Assembly: GCA_037693485.1 (NCBI GenBank) | Contig: CM075346.1 | Location: 125,166,001-125,230,000, forward strand | Direction: 5' to 3' | Source: Kitagawia praeruptora | Lineage: Eukaryota; Streptophyta; Magnoliopsida; Apiales; Apiaceae | Length of the DNA stretch: 64,000 bases | Shown here: piece by piece, positions 59,701 through 64,000 of the stretch | How positions within the stretch are numbered: the first letter of the stretch is position 1 | Layout: each line of letters begins with the position of its first letter | Program-made: the position numbers and the translations under genes | The notes under the pieces: generated by a model | The model's input: the letters and a program-made list of their open reading frames with translations, nothing else | What the model was told of the DNA's origin: nothing | Database searches by the model: none

Positions 59701-60414
59701 ATCGGTCTTTTTATTGGTGACATCAATAAATATGCACTTCCCAGGAACTTGAAATACCTAGGTATTTAAAACTTAAAAGGCAACCAAACAAACACTAAGT
59801 AAATATTTTAATTAGTGACTTTCAGCATCTTGAGTCTGGTGAGCCGGTTTTCAGTTGGTGTGTTTATTTGAAGCTTTTTATTCGTGACATTAGGTTACTA
59901 TTTTTATTAGTGACATTCAGCATCTTAAGTCTGGTGGGACGGGTGACTGAAATATCTGGTGTATATCATTAATTTGCTGTAACTTGTGACAATAGGTAGC
60001 AAGTCGAAACAATGATGTCCAACTGGCTGATTTTGTTGAAAGCGAGTTTCTGACCGAGCAGGTATGTTACCAGATCCTCCCCCAGCCCCTCTCTTTGTCC
60101 AGCTTTAGCACTATGGCTGATTGGGTTAAACTGATGAAAATTTTACATTTTTCTTGTTTTTAATGAAGGTGGAAGCAATCAAGAAGATTTCTGAATACGT
60201 TGCTCAGCTGAGAAGAGTAGGCAAAGGACATGGTAATATTTCTAAGATAATTTACTAGTCTTGAATTTTATGTGGTCCTAATTTTGACCTGAATAGAGTT
60301 TTTATGCATCATCTATCTGTCTATCATCCTTTTTCTTGTTTTCTGATTCTACTTCCTGGTATTTCAGGTGTTTGGCATTTTGATCAGATGCTCCTCAATG
60401 GAGCTGCTGCTTGA
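56724..60414 (+). CDS. FER: Plastid ferritin, eight exons, 247 residues
   Basis: Ferritin stores iron as a 24-subunit shell in plastids. Exons: 56724-56995, 58255-58338, 58430-58490, 58618-58705, 59465-59526, 59996-60061, 60169-60232, 60368-60414. They total 744 bases, and every intron has GT and AG ends. Seven introns are usual for plant ferritin. Residues 1 to about 47 look like a transit peptide, and 48-75 like the plant extension peptide (LTGVVFEPFEEVKKELMLVP). The ferroxidase residues known from animal H-chains are all present: Glu93, Tyr100, Glu127/Glu128 and His131 in EEREHAE, Glu177 in SLEK and Gln211 in LTEQ. The protein ends MLLNGAAA. The start is the first ATG after the TATA box. 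Intron 1 (1,259 bases) carries repeats and a MITE. No lesion is seen, so the gene should be functional. Confidence 0.95.
57111..57380. repeat. Tandem repeats in ferritin intron 1
   Basis: Two copies of a 65-bp unit (ggcacggagtacaag ... gaagtagtg) start at 57111 and 57176. Three or four shorter variants with ttgttaaaataagtg and gtgggtgtaatagt follow. Confidence 0.8.
57387..57723. mobile_element. Stowaway-like MITE (compound) in ferritin intron 1
   Basis: The ends are CTCCCTCCGTCCC at 57387 and GGGACGGAGGGAG ending at 57723, each bordered by TA. This is the terminal form and TA duplication of Stowaway (Tc1/mariner) MITEs. An extra internal end-like sequence (cagagggagta near 57640) suggests two copies joined or nested. 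No coding capacity. Confidence 0.8.
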
Positions 60415-60785
60415 TGCAGAACTTGTTTCCGTCCCTTGTGTATTGTACACCATTAGTGGTGGTTATGGTTCAGGTGTTGAATGTTTACAATTTCTGACGG
60501 TGTTAGTTGCTGAAGTGGTGTTAATGATTAGATTGCATCATGTCTTCGACTGGTTGTAGTAAACTTTATTCAAGCCTAGTAATAGATTTTTAATTTTTTT
60601 GCTGTTTGTGCATCCCTTTTATCCAGTTTATGGAATCAAGTTGAGTGAAAGCCATCGTTTTTTTAATAATGGTTCTTTGTTTTTTCTGCTTGTGTTTCGC
60701 ATCATTACTTAAATTAAGCCGTTTGATAATCTGGGTCCGCTCAAGTCAATCGCCTATAATCAATTGATTCTGTAGGGGGAAAATG
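60415..60785 (+). other. Ferritin 3' untranslated and downstream DNA
   Basis: It follows the TGA at 60412-60414. No gene. A clear polyadenylation signal cannot be chosen by eye. Confidence 0.5.
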
Positions 60786-60787
60786 TA

Positions 60788-61005
60788 CTCCTTCCGTCTC
60801 ACCCAATTGTTAACACTTTTTTTTATCACTTTCTGCACATATTTTAAGTTAAATCTTAAGGATAGTTGCATAATTTACTTTTTTCCTATAAAAATAGGAA
60901 AAAAAAAATTTAAAATAAATTATGCAACTATCCTTAAAATTCACCTTAAAATGCGTGTCAAACACCCTATTTTGAAATGTTAACAAATGGATGGGACGGA
61001 AGGAG
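60788..61005. mobile_element. Stowaway-like foldback MITE downstream of ferritin
   Basis: The left end CTCCTTCCGTCTCACCCA and the right end (inverted CTCCTTCCGTCCCATCCA) are flanked by TA. The inside is a long inverted repeat (gatagttgcataattta ... taaattatgcaactatc), so the whole element can fold on itself. No coding capacity. Confidence 0.85.
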
Positions 61006-61007
61006 TA

Positions 61008-61444
61008 CATTGTTATTGGATTATGTTTTGCTGGGAGCTTGATCACAGTATGTGATAATCTTAAGTTTTGCAAAGCTGTTTGCTAACCAAACTTGGACGC
61101 ACTGAACGTGGTCATGTCGGTAAGTACTCCAACAAGCCGATATGTTATTCCCCTCAAACAAGCCGATGTCCAACTGTCTTTAACTTTGACGTTTGTCAGG
61201 GTCTTAAAATAATGTGAATGTTTGAACTTGTGGTCTATGCTGTTGGCGGCTTCTTAAACTTGTGGATGTCAAGATTTGTGATTATCATTTCCATCTCTCA
61301 TATCTTATGTCAAAGACTCTCAAAGCTGTTCCTTTCAGTGCCTGTATTGCGCCACTTGCCATATCAATCGCCTTTCATCATCGTTCAATTGAATGTATTT
61401 TAAATAGAAGACTTAGGTAGGTGCCGTGTCAAGCTCAGGCCTCG
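61008..61444. other. Intergenic DNA
   Basis: No feature I can support; short open frames look accidental. Confidence 0.5.
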
Positions 61445-62040
61445 ATGGCAACAAGTTGTGGTTACTTTTTACCGGAAGATATTTTCTTTAAATTATTTTC
61501 TCTTCTGCCTGTAGAATCACTTATCGGTTTAAAATCATTATGCAAGACATGGCAATCAATTATATCAAATCCCGAGTTTATTCAGCAAATTTAAGGAAAA
61601 ACCAGCGTCCCTATTGAGTATTGCCGATAGGTGTTTCTTAGCAATGGGAAAGCCATCTACATTAATACTTGCCAAAGTTCTATCACACACTTAAAATCGA
61701 ATTATGTGAATTTCATTGTCTCGTTCGTTCTTGTAATGGTCTCGTTTGTCTTGAAAATGGACGTGCTGATATCATATGTATATGGAAATCCATTGGCAAC
61801 GAGGCATATTAAAAAACTTCCTGATCACCTAAGAAAGAATCAGTTTTCTGTAGAGTTTCTCTTGGGTTTGGTTTCGATTGTATTTCCAGTGACTACAAAA
61901 TTTTTGGGGTTGTGTCTTGGCTTGTTATTACTAATGGTATTATTACTTCTCGTAGACTTGAAGCAGAGTTGTATTCCGCTAATGCTAGGAATCTCTAACT
62001 TTGTCTTAAAGTAAATTGATTTACTCTGCAAAAAAGTTCC
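61445..62040 (+). pseudogene. F-box protein pseudogene (F-box plus F-box-associated domain)
   Basis: From ATG at 61445 the frame reads MATSCGYFLPEDIFFKLFSL and LPVESLIGLKSLCKTWQSII then SNPEFIQQI, a clear F-box. A TAA at 61592-61594 then stops it. Further on, in shifted frames, YGNPLATRHIKKLPDHL and GFGFDCISSDYKIFGVVSW match the F-box-associated domain pattern (NP.TR..KKLP ... GFGYD...DYKVV). F-box proteins select targets for SCF ubiquitin ligases; this copy has at least two lesions and lacks the C-terminal part. A 127-codon hydrophobic frame across it is a shadow frame. Confidence 0.8.
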
Positions 62041-62047
62041 CTCAAAC

Positions 62048-62257
62048 ACCCCCAATGATCATTATCTTGTATCATACTTTTATGTTCGAGTATGGGTCAT
62101 TTGTTCTCAGGACTATCGAAAGAGGGACTTGTTGCTTGGCATTTTAAGGTCTGTTGTTGAGATTAATGATGAAGTTTTTAAGATGAATGATAACATGTTA
62201 GCCCATGAATTGTATCAAGCTTTAATGAGTCCGAGATATCTTATTGTAATTGATGAT
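62048..62257 (+). pseudogene. NLR (NB-ARC) resistance-gene fragment
   Basis: One frame reads SYFYVRVWVICSQDYRKRDL followed by LLGILRSVVEIND and ends LYQALMSPRYLIVIDD. This matches the NB-ARC segment from RNBS-A (F.V..WV..SQ.Y..RDLL..IL) to the kinase-2 motif (RYLIVIDD) of coiled-coil plant resistance proteins of the R1-like type. No P-loop is found upstream, and the match ends at the kinase-2 aspartates, where a probable Helitron end begins. About 70 codons survive. Confidence 0.75.
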
Positions 62258-62258
62258 A

Positions 62259-62290
62259 CTAGCCTATAACCGGTGCCATGCACGGTTATT
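62259..62290 (-). mobile_element. Probable Helitron 3' terminus
   Basis: On the - strand the sequence shows an imperfect hairpin (ACCGTGC ATG GCACCGGT, one bulged C), a six-base gap, CTAG, and then T. This is the 3' end structure of plant Helitrons (hairpin, CTRR, insertion before T). The body would extend to the right; I found no sure 5' end. It cuts the NB-ARC fragment. Confidence 0.5.
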
Positions 62291-64000
62291 TTTAATATTT
62301 AATTTTTTATATTTATTGTTTTTTAAATAACCTTATAGTTTATTGTTTTTTAAATAACCTTTTTATATTTATTGTTCTTTAACTAAACTTTATTTATTTT
62401 AATATTATATTGATTAATTTTGTGTTTTTTTTAAGATAATTCAAATGATTAAATATATTTTGATTGAACATTTTCAGTTAATTATATTTTATGTTACTGA
62501 CTCATATTAAATTGATATAATATATTGTCAAATTATTATTCTTTTATTCAATGTTTTTACATTAATATAATTTATTATTACTCTAAAATTTCTTCTCGAA
62601 AGAATCAAATTTACGGGCTTCTCTAACTCATTTTTTAATCTCAGTAAAAATCTTTGCATTTTTTGGTTAGCTTAATCTTGTAGTCAAAGTGCAACATAAC
62701 TGTATACACTATTATACATAAACATAGCATATTTAAACATATTTTATCCTCTACAATAATGTATATAATAAATTTTACCTAAATCCCATAAAAAATTGTG
62801 ATAATCGCATATATAATCTATACAAACCCAATATACATAATTATGTCCATATATAATTAGCCAAATTCTTACATGAGAACCTTCACTACTAATATGAGAT
62901 ATGAAATCAAATCTTTTCCACACAATTTTTAAATTACCATTAATCTTAATTGTTCATTTTAATGAGTACTTTACCCACTTTCCCACCTATCTCCTTCATC
63001 CATCACATGTATCTTCTTCCTTTCTAGTCCACGTCTTTCTTCCTTCATATCGGATCAAACTTCGACCACCACCTTCAAATTCCGACTGCTATCACCATCA
63101 ATTTCCGGTCACCCGTTTCATTTTCCTATAATTACACTCTCTCATCTTCTCTATAAATTTTTAATCTCTTTTTTTCTTGGTACATACACATATGGGTTAA
63201 TGTACATATAACTGTAAATATCTATTGGAAATCTAAATTGACTATAATGCTATTAACTTTAACGAATAGGAAATTCAGATCAACTCTAACATGAATTTAG
63301 CAATGATTTTGATTCAATATTTTGATAATTATTATTTAAAGCAAGTGATTTTTGTACGATAACAGATCCAGTCAACTCTAACATGAATTTAGCGATAATT
63401 TTGATTCAATTTTTTTAAAATTATTATTTAAAGCAAGTGATTTTGGTATGATATTGGTGATGTCAGAGGTGATGGACGGATGTGGTGACAGGGAGGTCGT
63501 GACCGAATGTGGTTGTTGTGTGGTGATTGTGTTGATTTGCGTGATTATAGCTTAATTGTAATGATTTGATTTGATTATAGTGATTGTTGTGTTGATTGTG
63601 GTGATTGTACATTGAGGATGTGGATATGGATTGATTAGTGAGTGTTATAAAATAAAAATTGGTTTAATTAAAAATAAAAAATAAATTGTTAGGATTATAT
63701 CACGTAAGAGCATGATTCTAATTAATTATTTCCACCTATATACATATTCACAATATACTTAATCCCCGATTCATATTCATATAATTATTTATTAAAATAA
63801 ATATTTCAAATACTTTGGTTGATGTGGGCTAAATTTTTAAAAATAATAATGATATTATGTATGCTTTAGTCTTTTCGTCAAATTCGTGTAATAAAATTCA
63901 TGTATTAACACAGAATGTAAGATAGTATCGTAATAATATAGGTAAGTTATTCTTTTAGACTTGGATTAAATAGAAAAAATTATGTAATTTAAAAATTATG
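62291..64000. other. AT-rich non-coding DNA
   Basis: No gene seen; it may include the body of the Helitron. It holds a roughly 90-bp tandem duplication at 63274-63457 and a GT-rich stretch at 63460-63620 made of variants of gtggtgattgtg. Confidence 0.6.
63274..63457. repeat. Tandem duplication, about 90-bp unit
   Basis: Two adjacent copies share caactctaacatgaattta and attatttaaagcaagtgatt, with a few base changes and small indels. Confidence 0.85.

Noticed and set aside
61631..62014. Hydrophobic 127-codon frame as a membrane protein
   Set aside because: It is partly a shifted reading of the F-box-associated domain, and its hydrophobic run comes from the wrong frame.

Overview
The window is plant nuclear DNA, most likely from a eudicot and perhaps an asterid. 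It is AT-rich and packed with nested LTR retrotransposons. It holds one recognisable intact host gene, an eight-exon plastid ferritin gene with plant-type introns, plus plant-type MITEs and decayed F-box and NLR (NB-ARC) fragments. The species cannot be fixed from sequence alone.

Layout. (1) 1-1197: unassigned AT-rich DNA. (2) 1198-2542 and 23314-24913: two halves of one decayed Ty1/copia polyprotein gene on the + strand. (3) 2543-23313: a 20.8-kb insertion that splits the copia gene, flanked by a 5-bp duplication (acaac). It has three 5.35-kb LTRs alternating with two 2.36-kb internal domains (LTR-int-LTR-int-LTR), with primer-binding sites and polypurine tracts but no working genes. It is a LARD-like, non-autonomous element in tandem form. 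(4) 24914-38757: an Athila-like Ty3/gypsy element on the - strand with broken gag, pol and a downstream ORF2. Its right LTR continues into a second, truncated copy of the internal 3' region, so this element too looks tandem. A hAT-like MITE carrying what appears to be a captured host exon sits in its 3' region. (5) 38758-39597: a truncated MULE end. (6) 39598-41403: a diverged Athila-like LTR and 3' region. (7) 41504-55621: a young, nearly full-length SIRE-type copia element with TSD taaaa, near-identical LTRs, a damaged gag, open pol, and an intact 1,580-codon third ORF. A striking array of ATTCGAGAAGTC-like motifs lies in its LTRs, and mostly inverted copies lie in the leader of the third ORF. 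(8) 56530-60414: promoter and coding exons of a ferritin gene. (9) 60788-62290: a MITE, an F-box pseudogene, an NB-ARC fragment and a probable Helitron terminus. (10) The rest, to 64000, is AT-rich non-coding DNA.

The only gene expected to serve the plant is ferritin, which stores iron in plastids. Its promoter has a TATA box, a G-box and a site resembling the iron-dependent regulatory sequence of plant ferritins. Everything to its left is transposon history. The oldest layer is the copia relic, which received the LARD-like and Athila-like elements. The SIRE element is among the most recent arrivals, and its right end lies about 1.1 kb from the ferritin start codon. LTR comparisons were made by eye, so difference counts are approximate.
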